Positions 5,348 to 5,596 of a DNA stretch of 5,596 bases are shown one piece after another. The stretch's first letter is position 1. Every line of letters starts with the position of its first letter. Below the pieces are notes generated by a model that was not told the DNA's origin, searched no databases, and saw nothing but the letters and a program-made list of their open reading frames with translations. Source of the DNA: Actinomycetes bacterium (lineage in GTDB: Bacteria; Actinomycetota; Actinomycetes; Prado026); contig JALOLN010000147.1 in the NCBI GenBank assembly GCA_025455945.1, positions 1 to 5,596 on the forward strand, in the 5' to 3' direction. Both the position numbers and the translations under genes were made by a program.

Positions 5348-5596
5348 GTGCCTCCCGAGGTCGTGATCGTCGGTGCCGGCATCGGCGGGCTCAGCCTGGC
5401 GGTGGCCCTGCGTCGCGTCGGAGTCGCCGCGCGCGTCTACGAGCGGGCGCCGTCGGTCGGCGACGCGGGTGCCGGGATCGGGCTGTGGTGCGGTGCGGTG
5501 CTCAGCCTCGCCGAGCTCGGCGTCGCCGAGTGGTTCTGGCGGCTGCGGACCTGCCCGTTCCGGTGGGCCGAGACGGCGACAGCGACCGGTCGGGTG
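5348..5596 (+). CDS. FAD-dependent monooxygenase, N-terminal part (runs off window)
   Basis: The 83 residues present begin VPPEVVIVGAGIGGLSLAVA, the ADP-binding fold of group A flavoprotein monooxygenases (GXGXXG at about residues 9-14), followed by the acidic end of the second strand in ARVYERAP (E32) and AGAGIGLWCGAVLSLAELGV, the usual flavin-contact helix region of the UbiH/PHBH-like superfamily. These enzymes hydroxylate or epoxidise organic substrates using NAD(P)H and oxygen; the substrate depends on the missing C-terminal part. The start is GTG 5348: an in-frame TGA lies at 5333-5335 and no other start codon falls between. A weak AGG (5337-5339) lies 8 nt upstream. It is divergent from the GDPD-like gene with only 25 bp between start codons. 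The 3' end is cut by the window edge; the visible frame is open. Confidence 0.85.
   Translation, partial: MPPEVVIVGAGIGGLSLAVALRRVGVAARVYERAPSVGDAGAGIGLWCGAVLSLAELGVAEWFWRLRTCPFRWAETATATGRV

Noticed and set aside
5323..5382. N-terminal extension of the GDPD-like protein from ATG 5382
   Set aside because: It would overlap the divergent monooxygenase start. The added residues are not domain-like, and a better-placed GTG with an AGGA site exists at 5322.
1..5596. tRNA, rRNA, CRISPR array, riboswitch or phage attachment site
   Set aside because: I saw no cloverleaf, no regularly spaced repeats, no known leader motif and no direct repeats flanking a mobile segment.

Overview
The window is GC-rich throughout. 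Codons end mostly in G or C, GTG starts are used, and the gene families (actinobacterial IS3-type OrfA, a DUF3099-like protein, PAP2, group A flavin monooxygenase) point to a high-GC actinobacterium. The sequence alone does not fix the genus.

Layout. Positions 1-346 hold, on the minus strand, the C-terminal part of a PAP2-type phosphatase gene. It is cut off at its 5' side by an insertion-sequence end at about 347 and carries two apparent frameshifts, so it reads as a pseudogene. Positions 347-724 are the left end and OrfA of an IS3-family element. No OrfB and no right end can be seen. Positions 725-1046 contain no convincing gene but hold two strong inverted repeats just upstream of the next operon.

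Positions 1047-4239 are the centre of interest: two same-strand genes 34 bp apart. The first is an extended SDR of the NAD_binding_4 / fatty acyl reductase type (363 aa). The second is a 688-aa protein whose last ~375 residues resemble cyanobacterial long-chain acyl-ACP reductase (AAR), with the nucleotide-binding glycine motif and the candidate catalytic cysteine both present. Its ~310-residue N-terminal half is not part of cyanobacterial AAR. Together they suggest a two-step route from acyl thioester to fatty aldehyde to fatty alcohol (inference). No aldehyde-deformylating oxygenase or wax-ester synthase lies in the window.

Positions 4256-5322 are a convergent minus-strand pair: a membrane-anchored glycerophosphodiester phosphodiesterase-like protein with altered catalytic motifs, followed by a small DUF3099-like two-helix membrane protein whose start overlaps the upstream stop by 4 bp. 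From 5348 to the window edge, a flavin-dependent monooxygenase starts divergently. Its position argues that the GDPD-like gene starts at an internal GTG and not at the first ATG.
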